A DNA stretch of 64,000 nucleotides from Pontibacter silvestris. Its GTDB lineage: Bacteria; Bacteroidota; Bacteroidia; Cytophagales; Hymenobacteraceae. Positions 54,516 to 63,113 of the stretch are shown here, piece by piece. Every line of letters begins with the position of its first letter. Within the stretch, counting starts at the first letter, position 1. The stretch lies in contig NZ_JAJJWI010000008.1 in the NCBI RefSeq assembly GCF_020907275.1, positions 152,384-216,383 on the forward strand, written 5' to 3'. Below the pieces are notes generated by a model. It was not told the origin of the DNA, searched no databases, and worked only from the letters and a program-made list of their open reading frames with translations. The position numbers were made by a program, and so were the translations under genes.

Positions 54516-54626
54516 GTGAAAAAACTTAAGGACCTTCTAGAAAAGTACGGAAACTATTCGCTGGACTTAATCATGTACGGCTTCTTTTTCTTTTTTCTTC
54601 TTTTGCTGTTTGTCTTCTTTGGCTGA
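54516..54626 (+). CDS. Small membrane peptide (36 residues)
   Basis: A GTG-started ORF of 36 codons: MKKLKDLLEKYGNYSLDLIM, then a Phe/Leu-rich segment YGFFFFFLLLLFVFFG. The amphipathic, Lys/Glu-rich N-terminus followed by one membrane helix is what a small membrane regulator looks like. An in-frame TAA four codons upstream fixes the start to GTG or M20. It has its own promoter-like -7 box and lies in a gap between two oppositely oriented genes. It has not been annotated by length-limited ORF calling. Existence is plausible but not proven. Confidence 0.5.
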   Translation: MKKLKDLLEKYGNYSLDLIMYGFFFFFLLLLFVFFG

Positions 54627-54734
54627 TATTTTTTAAGGCATAGAAGAACCTAGACCTAAGAATACCTTAAATATTTCCGCTTTCAGAAACACTCTTTTAA
54701 ACAGTCTATCAATCCTTTATCTGTTGTTAACTAA

Positions 54735-56558
54735 CTAATTTACAACAGCGTCTCCACGTAGTTTCCTGAAGCGTTTGCGTGCTTCCGCTACATAAATACT
54801 TCCCTGGTGCTTCACTAACAGATCGTTATACAGTTGCTGTGCTTTCTCCTTATCCTGTAGGTTTTCCTCGTAAATAAAAGCCATTTTATATAAAGCGTCA
54901 TCGCTTAAAATATCATATTGCGGATTGCTTACGATCTTCTCCAGATTTGCCACCGACTGATTAAAATCACCAACACGTTCGTAAATACTTGCTTTCTGTA
55001 AATAAATTTCATCTGTCAGGCTATGGCCCGGAAATTTCTGCAGCATTTCATCCAGCTTTGTCAACGCTTCGTCTAATTTGTTCTGAAACACCAGTAAATC
55101 GATAGCTGCGTATTCCTGCATTGCCACCGTTGAAGTATCTAAACCGGTATTATCGGTAATAAGCAGGCTCAGGTCCATAGCATCATTTGCTATTTCGCGG
55201 CTGGTGGCAAGTTTCAGGATATCCAGATATGCCTGTGCAAGTTCAAAGTCTCCTTTGTAATAATTTAGCCGCGCATTACGCAGCTTAGCCTCATGCCCTA
55301 TAGTTGTTTCTTTATGAGATTTCTCTACCTGCGAATATAACAGTGTACTCTCCCAGGGTTCGCCTTTCAACAAGTAAATATCACCAAGCGTAAGTTTAGC
55401 ATCCGCCACCAAATCAGGTTTTGCCCGGGGCATACTAATAGCCTCCTGTAGTAGTTCAATGGCTTTGTCTTTTTCATCCAGATGAAAAGCATAAAGATCT
55501 GCCATGTGCTGCAGAGCTTCCACTGTCTGATCATTCTTGCCTACTTCTGACAACAGGGCCTCGTAATCTGCAATCAGAGCACGTATTTTATCCATATCAA
55601 CAGGGAACGTATTTTCCACCTGTTCCTCTCGGGCATTTATCAGGCGATGCCTTGCTACCAGGTAATATGGCCCCTCCGGATATTCATTCACAATATATTC
55701 GTAAGCCTCAACAGCTCCCTGATAGTCTTTATTCTTAGCACTTATTGCTCCTAGCTCCATTACACGCGCTCCGCCGCTATGCGTTCGCTTATCCACGGCA
55801 CGCGCCTGCATTAAGGCTCCGTAAAAATCTTTGCGCTGTATATAGAGCCAAATCAGCAACTCATTAAAAGCAACTTTATCCGGCTGCTCCTGCACTCTCA
55901 GAATAAGCTCTTTTTCTAAAGCATCATATCCATCTTCATCGCGTAGCGTGTTCTGCAACATGTTCCGTACATAACCCAATTCTTCTTCCCGCTCCTGCAA
56001 CATATTCAGGGCCTCAGGAATTAAGCAGTTACTTTTGCGTGTGTAAGTATAGAGGGCTATAAGTGCCCTGTTGTACTCTAAAGGGTTTCCACTAAGCTCC
56101 CGTCCCCGCAAATAAGCTTTTTCAGCATAGTCATATAATTCATTTTGTATGAAGGCACTAGCTACCATTATCGTTTCCTCTGGCTTCATCTGACTTAGTA
56201 ACTTATCAAAGTGTTTTTCTGCAGCAGATTTATCTCCTGCCGCCTGGTACACCAGCCCCAGGTCGACAGCATAATTAACTGCACCAGGGTTACGTTTCAT
56301 AGTATTCTTCACCAGCTTTTCCGCTTCCTTATAATTTCGCTGAGCAAGCAAAGTTTTCAGGTAATCGGGGTATACGACATTAAACAGCCGCTCTCGTTCT
56401 ATAATTTTGCTATAGATGTCTTCAGCTTTAGTATAGTCTCCTTTGCGGAAATACTCCCGGGCTAGTTCCAGGTCCTGTGCCTGTGCAGTAGCAACAGCAG
56501 GTGCCACAAACAATAGCAGAAAAGAGAGTAGTAAGGTATAATGTAGTTTAACAGCCAT
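54735..56558 (-). CDS. Tetratricopeptide repeat protein, exported
   Basis: A 607-residue protein with a signal peptide (LLLSFLLLFVAPAVATAQAQ) and a scaffold of about a dozen TPR-type helix pairs spanning the whole chain, e.g. LELAREYFRKGDYTKAEDIYSKI and LQKASIYERVGDFNQSVANLEKI. No catalytic domain is seen. The position between recJ and the PpiD-like foldase, near the coaX/lptC cluster, is a conserved Bacteroidota arrangement as I recall it. It is likely a periplasmic scaffold in envelope biogenesis, but the partner is unknown. Confidence 0.88.
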   Translation of the reverse strand: MAVKLHYTLLLSFLLLFVAPAVATAQAQDLELAREYFRKGDYTKAEDIYSKIIERERLFNVVYPDYLKTLLAQRNYKEAEKLVKNTMKRNPGAVNYAVDLGLVYQAAGDKSAAEKHFDKLLSQMKPEETIMVASAFIQNELYDYAEKAYLRGRELSGNPLEYNRALIALYTYTRKSNCLIPEALNMLQEREEELGYVRNMLQNTLRDEDGYDALEKELILRVQEQPDKVAFNELLIWLYIQRKDFYGALMQARAVDKRTHSGGARVMELGAISAKNKDYQGAVEAYEYIVNEYPEGPYYLVARHRLINAREEQVENTFPVDMDKIRALIADYEALLSEVGKNDQTVEALQHMADLYAFHLDEKDKAIELLQEAISMPRAKPDLVADAKLTLGDIYLLKGEPWESTLLYSQVEKSHKETTIGHEAKLRNARLNYYKGDFELAQAYLDILKLATSREIANDAMDLSLLITDNTGLDTSTVAMQEYAAIDLLVFQNKLDEALTKLDEMLQKFPGHSLTDEIYLQKASIYERVGDFNQSVANLEKIVSNPQYDILSDDALYKMAFIYEENLQDKEKAQQLYNDLLVKHQGSIYVAEARKRFRKLRGDAVVN

Positions 56559-56649
56559 AGGTATTGATTAGAACGTAAGCAGCACCAAAGTTGATATTTA
56601 ATTACGTTTTAGAATTTATAACGGAGATTAATATACTTATAAACAACAA

Positions 56650-56679
56650 AAGAGCCACCCTTAATTCAGAGTGGCTCTT
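56650..56679 (-). terminator. Terminator of the PpiD-like gene
   Basis: AAGAGCCAC (56650-56658) and GTGGCTCTT (56671-56679) form a perfect 9-bp stem downstream of the foldase stop. On the minus strand a T-rich run follows. Confidence 0.75.
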
Positions 56680-56711
56680 CCTTTTTATGAAATCTCTTCT
56701 CTTCCGGAGAT

Positions 56712-58823
56712 TTAGAAAAATCTTACACGGTTATCTTTAATATCAGCTTTCTCTTTGATGGCCTCAAAAGCATTATTCTCAGTACGGCCAGAACGAGCAT
56801 TAACTAACTGTTGCTTCACAGGCGCTAAGTCTGCTGCTTCTACAGGTTGGTTCAGTTGAGCCAGTTCTACAATCATTACGCCGCTCTGTCCTTCGAATGG
56901 AGCAGTTCTGCCACCTTGCTTTAAGCCGAAAGCTTTACCAACTGCAACAGGCTCCACCCCTACACCTGGTATTGTAGCAGAAGCAAATGTTACATCGTCA
57001 GCAGTTTTTACCATCGCTTCCGGACCGTAGCTTGATGCAATCTGATCTAAGGTAGTACCTTTAGTGCCTTTAAGTTTTTCAATGATCTGCTGAGCTTTTA
57101 CTTCGTTACGAACAGCAGCAGTCAGTTCTTCTTTGATATCTTCGATAGCTGCATACCCTTTCTCACGTTTACCAGTAAGAGCTGCTACAACAAACTGATC
57201 TTCTATTTCGAATACAGGAGAAACATCACCAACATCAGTATCTTTAGCATAAGCCCAACGCACAAGTTCACGGGCATTATTCAGGTTATTTACTAAGATG
57301 TTATTTTTACCAATGTTAGCAGCTTCCTGTCTTGCTAATGCTTTATTCTGCTCTACATTTGCTCTGAATCCTTCCAAATCATCACTTGTACCAGACAACT
57401 CATCGGCAGTTCCATAAGCAACATCACGAGTAGTCTCGCTTGGCTCGATGGCACGTTGCACAGCAGCAACTTTATAAGACTGGTTTGTTTTAGGAGCCGT
57501 TATTTTTACAATATGGAAACCATATTCTGTCTCTACCAGGTTTGGTAACAAACCAACAGTGGATGCTCCAAAAATGGCATTTTCAAACGCTGGAACCATA
57601 CGGCCTTTTGAGAACCACCCAAGGTCACCACCGTTGGATGCAGTACCGTCAGAACCATATTGAGCTGCCATTTGAGCAAAATCAGCACCACTTTTAATTT
57701 GTGATAATACATCCTGTGCTTTTTCCCTTGCAGCGGTTTTTGCCTCCGGTGTATCATTTTCAGGTCTGATCAGAATATGGCTTGCTCTTACGCTTGCATC
57801 ACCTTCTTTAGCATCCATTACTTTATAAACCGCAAAAGTGCCGTTATTTGTATAAGGCCCGTATACTTTACCTTCCTCCAATGGAAGTTGTGAACGCAGT
57901 TGCTCTGGCAACTCGCCCGGAGTACGGTAAGAACCATCGAAAGGCTCGTCAGAGTTAATATTTACGAAAGCAGAGTCGTTGGTTGCATTAGCAAACTGTT
58001 GTGCAACAGTAGCTACTTCCTGCTGATAGAAAGTGCTGTCTTCTTTTGAAGCAGCAACCGGGATGGTTACAAACTCAATAGAACGACCTTCTTCTACTTT
58101 ATAAAGTTCTTTATTACGCTGATAATAATCTTTTAACTGAGCATCGGTGACCTGTACAGAAGAATCAGGTATGGCGTAATATGGAACGTACAACAGGTTT
58201 ACAGAAGCTGTGGCATTCTGAGCATTGTAGTAACTTTTAGCCTCTGCGTCAGTTACATAAACAGACTTACTAAGCAGGTTTGCATATTTTGTCTGAAGCC
58301 TGTCTGACAGAATACCTGCCTGAAAGTTTGCCCACATCGGACGCGCATTTGGTCCCATCTGGTCCATGTTCTGCAGGTACTGCACCACTTGGTTACGATC
58401 GAACTCCCCTGTTTCCGGGTTGGTGAACGCTTGTTTTACCGCCGGGTGAATATTATTGCCCTGCACCATATCAACCAGCTCTTCTTCGGTTACTTTAATG
58501 CCAAGGCGATCATACTCCTTTTGTAAGGCAATTTTAAAGATTAGCTGGTTCCAGGCCTGCTCCCGAAGCATAGCCAGTTCGTTTTCAGTAGCGGAACGGC
58601 CAGTTTGTCCTTCGTAATTAGCTCTTATTTGCTGGAATACCTGATCAAACTCCTGATAATCTATCTCTTCACCGGCAATCTCGCCTATTGTGTTTGCGTC
58701 GTTGCCTAAAAGCCTTGAGTTTGGCCCAAGCAGGTCTCCACCCACTACAAATATACCAAGCCCAATGGCAATGGCGCCTACTGCCCAACCAGACTTCTCT
58801 CTAATCTTGTTAATTAATGCCAT
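56712..58823 (-). CDS. PpiD/SurA-like periplasmic peptidylprolyl isomerase
   Basis: A 703-residue envelope foldase. One N-terminal membrane anchor (SGWAVGAIAIGLGIFVVGGDLL) is followed by a SurA_N/PpiD_N-type helical domain and a parvulin PPIase domain (VRASHILIRPENDTPEAK, GSDGTASNGGDLGWFSKGRMVPAFENAIF, TEYGFHIVKIT). The C-terminal part continues with helical repeats. It should assist folding of exported outer-membrane proteins. It has its own TTG-N19-TTATTTTG promoter-like element and its own terminator. Confidence 0.94.
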   Translation of the reverse strand: MALINKIREKSGWAVGAIAIGLGIFVVGGDLLGPNSRLLGNDANTIGEIAGEEIDYQEFDQVFQQIRANYEGQTGRSATENELAMLREQAWNQLIFKIALQKEYDRLGIKVTEEELVDMVQGNNIHPAVKQAFTNPETGEFDRNQVVQYLQNMDQMGPNARPMWANFQAGILSDRLQTKYANLLSKSVYVTDAEAKSYYNAQNATASVNLLYVPYYAIPDSSVQVTDAQLKDYYQRNKELYKVEEGRSIEFVTIPVAASKEDSTFYQQEVATVAQQFANATNDSAFVNINSDEPFDGSYRTPGELPEQLRSQLPLEEGKVYGPYTNNGTFAVYKVMDAKEGDASVRASHILIRPENDTPEAKTAAREKAQDVLSQIKSGADFAQMAAQYGSDGTASNGGDLGWFSKGRMVPAFENAIFGASTVGLLPNLVETEYGFHIVKITAPKTNQSYKVAAVQRAIEPSETTRDVAYGTADELSGTSDDLEGFRANVEQNKALARQEAANIGKNNILVNNLNNARELVRWAYAKDTDVGDVSPVFEIEDQFVVAALTGKREKGYAAIEDIKEELTAAVRNEVKAQQIIEKLKGTKGTTLDQIASSYGPEAMVKTADDVTFASATIPGVGVEPVAVGKAFGLKQGGRTAPFEGQSGVMIVELAQLNQPVEAADLAPVKQQLVNARSGRTENNAFEAIKEKADIKDNRVRFF

Positions 58824-58852
58824 TATCTATTTTAACTTATAAAAGGATTGTG

Positions 58853-58882
58853 CAAAATAAGGTTAATCGTGCTAAAATTCAA
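58853..58882 (-). promoter_or_regulatory. Putative promoter of the PpiD-like gene
   Basis: On the minus strand TTG (58880-58882) and TTATTTTG (58853-58860) are separated by exactly 19 bases. The -7 box deviates from TAnnTTTG at position 2. Confidence 0.45.
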
Positions 58883-58903
58883 AATTTTGTGTGATTGAGT
58901 TTA

Positions 58904-60202
58904 TTAATCAGCATCTGCCTGAAAATCTGGGATTTTAACAAGCTTCACCGCATTAATTCTATTCTCATCCATGGTGAGTACTGTTATGTTATAAGGAGAC
59001 ACTTCTACCTCATCACCAGGCAGAGGAATTTCCCCAAAAACTGATAGTACCAAACCTCCCAAAGTTTCATAATCTCCTTCCGGAAGATTTAGTTCATATT
59101 TTTCGTTTAAGTAATCAATCTCATGGCGACCGCTCAGATAGTAGATACCTTTATCAGGTATTACCTGCTCTAGCAATGTATCATTAACATCATACTCATC
59201 TTCAATTTCACCAAATATTTCCTCAATAACGTCCTCCACTGTAACAATACCTGATGTACCTCCGAACTCGTCTATCACCACGGCTACGCTCCGGTGTTCC
59301 GAAACAAATTTAACAAACAGTTCACTAGCCAACATACTTTCTGGCACCAGACTAACAGGTGCCAGGATATCTTCTATAGCCTTGGGCTGCTTAAACATAG
59401 CTAACTGATGACAATAACCAATTATGTTATCAATTGATTCTCTGTAAACTAATATTTTTGAGTGCCCTGTTTCTACAAATGCTTTTCTGAGTGTTTCTAC
59501 CGATTCCTCTACCTCTACAGCCTCAATTTCTGTTCGCGGCACCATACATTCCCGTACTTTCACGTTTTTAAACTCCAGCACATTATGAAAAATCTCAGGA
59601 TCTACCTCCGGCACATCTTCCCGCTCCGGATGATACAGACGGTTTTTCAGAAAGGCATTAAGATCTGTAAAGCCAAATACAGGCTTTTGCTCCGAAAACT
59701 CAATTTTAAATACTTTCTCTGCCATCCATTTGCTGAGTTGTACCATCATGTACACCACAGGGTACAGCAGGTAATAAATCAGCAGAATGGGCACTGCCAA
59801 TACCTGCAGCATGCGGTTGGGATTAATGGTAAAGAGACTACGTGGAAGGAATTCGGCAGTGAACAAAACTACTACGGAGGCAATAACAACCTGAATTGCC
59901 AATATACCAGGGCTAAACTGCAATGTAGGTGGTAGGTTATGTGTCAGCAAAGCATGTAACACGCTGGCTATGGCGAAACCATACAGCACCAGCGCCAGAA
60001 TATTTCCTATTAACGCGGTACCCATCAGGCGGGAAGGCCGTTGCAGTAGGTGCATTAAGATTCTCCCCGACAATTCTCCGTTCTTCTCACTCAGCTCAAT
60101 TTGTAATTTGTTGGCCGCTAGAAAAGCCATCTCTATGCCAGAAAAAAAAGCTGAAAACAGCAAAGCTACCAATAACAACAGTATTTGACTGGGGTCTATC
60201 AT
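58904..60202 (-). CDS. gldE: Hemolysin/CorC-family membrane protein, GldE-like
   Basis: A 432-residue protein with a CNNM/DUF21 membrane domain (about 4 helices, residues 1-170), a tandem CBS domain with VRECMVPRTEIEAVE and VAVVIDEFGGTSGIVTVEDVIEEIFGEIEDEYD, and a CorC_HlyC C-terminal domain (YETLGGLVLSVFGEIPLPGDEV). This is the layout of the gliding protein GldE and of CNNM-type magnesium transporters. The GldE name is suggested by phylum and neighbourhood (next to lptC) but is not certain. Adjacent upstream is a small membrane protein gene. Confidence 0.82.
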   Translation of the reverse strand: MIDPSQILLLLVALLFSAFFSGIEMAFLAANKLQIELSEKNGELSGRILMHLLQRPSRLMGTALIGNILALVLYGFAIASVLHALLTHNLPPTLQFSPGILAIQVVIASVVVLFTAEFLPRSLFTINPNRMLQVLAVPILLIYYLLYPVVYMMVQLSKWMAEKVFKIEFSEQKPVFGFTDLNAFLKNRLYHPEREDVPEVDPEIFHNVLEFKNVKVRECMVPRTEIEAVEVEESVETLRKAFVETGHSKILVYRESIDNIIGYCHQLAMFKQPKAIEDILAPVSLVPESMLASELFVKFVSEHRSVAVVIDEFGGTSGIVTVEDVIEEIFGEIEDEYDVNDTLLEQVIPDKGIYYLSGRHEIDYLNEKYELNLPEGDYETLGGLVLSVFGEIPLPGDEVEVSPYNITVLTMDENRINAVKLVKIPDFQADAD

Positions 60203-60223
60203 GTATTGATTGATACTATAAGT

Positions 60224-60394
60224 TTAGGCGCTCCTCTTTTTGCGATACCAGTAGATAATACACAGTATAAGCATAATCATAAAGATCCAGTAGTTACCGG
60301 CCACATCCTGTTCTTCAATGCTTCTGTGGATACCAATAACCATGGCAACAAACGCCAACGATAATAAAACTGTGTTAAGTAATTTTTGATTCAT
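60224..60394 (-). CDS. Small two-helix membrane protein (56 residues)
   Basis: Encodes a 56-residue protein with two hydrophobic segments: LLNTVLLSLAFVAMVIGI (residues 5-22) and WIFMIMLILCIIYWY (about 36-50). A short polar loop IHRSIEEQDVAGNY separates them and a basic RKKRSA tail ends the protein. Its ATG overlaps the lptC stop by one base (TAATG), which strongly implies translational coupling. gldE follows 21 bases later, so all three form one operon. It is too short for usual ORF cut-offs. Function unknown; an accessory to the envelope operon is a reasonable guess. Confidence 0.8.
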   Translation of the reverse strand: MNQKLLNTVLLSLAFVAMVIGIHRSIEEQDVAGNYWIFMIMLILCIIYWYRKKRSA

Positions 60395-60933
60395 TATTCT
60401 TCGTCAAGATAAAAGGAACCTGTAACCTTATGGAAGGTATAAGGGAAGAACTGCTGGTTAGTCTCTAAGCCATGTCCCATCACTACCTTTTCAGGCGTGG
60501 TAACTGTCACAAACTTTTCTGTATAAAGCCTATCTTTATTTCTGTCCCAAAACAGTTCCTCTGTTTCGAGCTTTTGTTTTCTTTCCAGATTATCCATTAT
60601 CACGTTGCCCCGAACAATATAAAAGTTCTTGTTCTGCTGCTGTTCTCCATAGTTTGCACGCAAGGTTGAAGTAAGCTGGCCTGGTTTATCATAGAACTCT
60701 ATATACAAGCCATCCGGAAATATGATATTCCCATTTTCAAACTGTTGCTGTACAGGTGCCTGTAATTTCATGAGCAGCTTAGCTGAATCGCTATACAGCG
60801 TAACAACATCTTTATTCTCCATCAGCGGCCCTGAATACTTGATCTCTTTATCAGGATCCTTTAACTCTTTCTCGCACCCAAAACCAGTAAAGGCAAGTAT
60901 TGTTATTATTCCTACTATCCACGCTTTGCGCAT
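60394..60933 (-). CDS. lptC: LPS export periplasmic protein LptC, lipoprotein form
   Basis: Bridges the inner-membrane LptB2FG complex and the periplasmic LPS bridge. The start at 60933 (MRKAWIVGIITILAF) gives 179 residues and a lipobox FGC, so it is lipidated, as usual in Bacteroidota, unlike the transmembrane form in Enterobacteria. The longer ORF start (60969) adds 12 unlikely residues. The LptC fold is recognisable (YSGPLMENKDVVTLYSDSAK, NGNIIFPDGLYIEFYDKPGQL, VIMDNLERKQKLETEELFWD). It is followed by the coupled 56-residue gene and gldE. Confidence 0.92.
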   Translation of the reverse strand: MRKAWIVGIITILAFTGFGCEKELKDPDKEIKYSGPLMENKDVVTLYSDSAKLLMKLQAPVQQQFENGNIIFPDGLYIEFYDKPGQLTSTLRANYGEQQQNKNFYIVRGNVIMDNLERKQKLETEELFWDRNKDRLYTEKFVTVTTPEKVVMGHGLETNQQFFPYTFHKVTGSFYLDEE

Positions 60934-61041
60934 AGAACAATTTTTGTTTTCAGTTGTTGAAGATAACAATATAATTTAAAAGCCTAACCTTAAAGACTTT
61001 ACACTTTAAACTAAGCATTTTTAAAGCAATATTCCTGCCAT

Positions 61042-61072
61042 AAAAAAAGCCGCTCCAAGAACGGCTTCTTTT
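61042..61072 (-). terminator. Terminator downstream of the FadL-like gene
   Basis: AAGCCG (61047-61052) and CGGCTT (61062-61067) plus an outer A4/T4 pairing form a hairpin whose minus-strand side ends in a run of seven T. Confidence 0.75.
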
Positions 61073-61102
61073 ATTATTTAATGCTTTTTAACATGCAAAA
61101 GT

Positions 61103-62398
61103 TTATTCTAACCTTCGTTTAATAAACCATCTGCTGTTTATGGTTACACCTATATTAAACTTCAGGTAATTTTCTTTGATAAGGTCATTACTAGTATTAC
61201 CACGCTGCCCATAAGCAAAAGCAAGGTTCAACTGATACATGTCGTAAATAGTTGACATACCTATAGGTAAGGTAAAACCTGCAGTTATACCCTTGTCTTT
61301 AACCTGTTCTCCATTAATCTGATATGGAGTGTTCTCATAATATAAGCCGCCTCTGTACGTAATGCGCTTAAAGTAACTATCAATGGCATTGGCATTGGGT
61401 GTAAACTCAGCACCCACCGCAGCACGATGGCTGTCAGCAAGGTCCTGTCTTCCATCAACGGTTCTGAACTCAGACCATTTCTGCGTATAATAATCTGCAG
61501 CAACAGTAAAATTTGAGCCATTGTCAATGCTTACCCCAACTCGTAAGCTCGGCGGCACATTTACACTGCCACTGGTGCTATCTGACAGCACTTCATCACC
61601 TACAGGTTCATCATAAATTGATCTGCGTTGGTAAGAACTTGTATGCTCTGCACTCCAGTCTCTCTGAAAGCTATAAACTGCGCCTGCACTTAAGTTTAAC
61701 TTGTCAGTTATTTTTTTTCTATAGTTCGCTCCGGCCCTGAACAGGAAATCGCTATAATGCGTCCGCTCACTATACACAAGCATCTCTGTACTAAGGCCAG
61801 ATAATGTCGTATCCTGCACATAAGAAGAAGACTCTTGTGTTAGATTACCAAATATATAAGAAGCACTGGCACCTATGGTAAGTCCTCCTGCCACTCTGAA
61901 ACCATGTCCAAAGTAAATTTCAGACAAGCCGCCTTCACCTGAGTAAAGCCTTTGCACGACCGCTGGTGATCCCGGAAGAGATTCAGCAGCACCTGTAATT
62001 TCATAGTCCATAGCGCTGTATGGCCTAAGGCTGATAGCTGAGGTCCAACGTTTAGAAAGAGGTACTCCCAACGTTACATTAGCCAGGTTAGCATCTCCGT
62101 CAGTTTGTGTATTACTGCCGTTGTTCAAGGTTTTAACCTGCCCGGCAATGCCCATATCAAAAATAGTAATGTTATTGTAGTACAGTAAAGCCGGGTTAGC
62201 AGTGTTAATCTGGAAGCTATTACCAGCGCTCACGCCTGTACCGCCCATACCTGCATTCCTAATGCCGCCCAAATTATAGTTCATTTCCCCCAAACCATAT
62301 CGGGAGTATGGAGTATTACCCATACCTTGTGCCTGTGCATTTTGTACCAGCAGGCATAGTACGGCAAAGCCCATCAGTACTTTTAGTATTTTATACAT
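61103..62398 (-). CDS. FadL-like outer-membrane protein
   Basis: A 431-residue exported beta-barrel protein. Signal peptide MYKILKVLMGFAVLCLLVQNAQAQ is followed by GMGNTPYSRYGLGEMNYNLGGIRNAGMGGTGV, which resembles OmpP1/FadL and PorV-like proteins. Alternating beta strands ending in aromatic residues continue to the C-terminus. FadL-type proteins move hydrophobic compounds across the outer membrane. Its start overlaps coaX by eight bases, so it is coupled to it and lies in the Bacteroidota coaX-OMP-lptC cluster. Confidence 0.82.
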   Translation of the reverse strand: MYKILKVLMGFAVLCLLVQNAQAQGMGNTPYSRYGLGEMNYNLGGIRNAGMGGTGVSAGNSFQINTANPALLYYNNITIFDMGIAGQVKTLNNGSNTQTDGDANLANVTLGVPLSKRWTSAISLRPYSAMDYEITGAAESLPGSPAVVQRLYSGEGGLSEIYFGHGFRVAGGLTIGASASYIFGNLTQESSSYVQDTTLSGLSTEMLVYSERTHYSDFLFRAGANYRKKITDKLNLSAGAVYSFQRDWSAEHTSSYQRRSIYDEPVGDEVLSDSTSGSVNVPPSLRVGVSIDNGSNFTVAADYYTQKWSEFRTVDGRQDLADSHRAAVGAEFTPNANAIDSYFKRITYRGGLYYENTPYQINGEQVKDKGITAGFTLPIGMSTIYDMYQLNLAFAYGQRGNTSNDLIKENYLKFNIGVTINSRWFIKRRLE

Positions 62399-63113
62399 TA
62401 TGTGCTAATATTCTGTGAAGTCCGATCAAGACCAATTCAGGAATTACAAAGATGCGTCCTTTTAATTTACTTTCAAAAAATCCTGCGTCGCCTCCGCAAA
62501 GTATAACCACCAGATCAGCTGCTTTTTCGGCATAAGCTTGAATAAATCCATTTAACTCAGCAACTGTACCAGCCAGTACGCCACTCTGAATTGACTCTAG
62601 TGTGGTTTGTCCTGTAAGCGGAAAATCATGGGTAATTTGCTGTACTAACGGCAGACGTTCTGTAAAAGTATGCAGCGCCCTGAATTTCATATTCAGCCCT
62701 GGTGAGATACCGCCGCCATGATAATTGCCAAGGCTATCTATAAAGTCGTGTGTAATACAGGTTCCTACATCAAATATAAGGCAGTTGTGCCTGGGATGAA
62801 GATAATTAGCACCTACAGCACCGGCAATTCTGTCAGCACCCAGCGTTTGCGGTGTTTTATATAAGTTAGAAACAGGCAAGGCTGTCTGTGCCGAAAGCTC
62901 TAAAATGCTTCCAGCTACATCCAGCCTTGACTTTATATTCAGAGAACTTTCAGCCACTGAGGCAACAATAGCATGATCGAACTGCTGTAGCAAAATAGAT
63001 GGCAATTGCTCCGTCGAAGCAAAAAAGCCTTGTTTTACTAAAGCATCATCTTCAAAGATGCCATACTTTATGCTTGTGTTACCTATATCAATGGCGACGC
63101 TCCGCATGTGCAA
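62391..63113 (-). CDS. coaX: Type III pantothenate kinase
   Basis: First committed step of CoA synthesis, phosphorylating pantothenate (made by PanC/PanD also encoded here). The 240 residues include the acetate-kinase-fold motifs AIDIGNTSIKYGIF, TLGADRIAGAVGA, IFDVGTCITHDFID and HGGGISPGLNMKFRAL. Starting at M3 (MRSVAID) is also possible. It is sandwiched without gap between the pseudouridine synthase and the FadL-like gene, overlapping the latter by eight bases. Confidence 0.94.
   Translation of the reverse strand: MHMRSVAIDIGNTSIKYGIFEDDALVKQGFFASTEQLPSILLQQFDHAIVASVAESSLNIKSRLDVAGSILELSAQTALPVSNLYKTPQTLGADRIAGAVGANYLHPRHNCLIFDVGTCITHDFIDSLGNYHGGGISPGLNMKFRALHTFTERLPLVQQITHDFPLTGQTTLESIQSGVLAGTVAELNGFIQAYAEKAADLVVILCGGDAGFFESKLKGRIFVIPELVLIGLHRILAHNV

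Larger units (their letters stand above)
54377..54734. other. Intergenic region holding a very short membrane-peptide ORF
   Basis: 358 bases between the 5' end of recJ (minus) and the 3' end of the TPR gene (minus). The only structure seen is the plus-strand ORF at 54516-54626 and its -7-like box at 54486-54493. The rest is AT-rich and unassigned. Confidence 0.5.
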
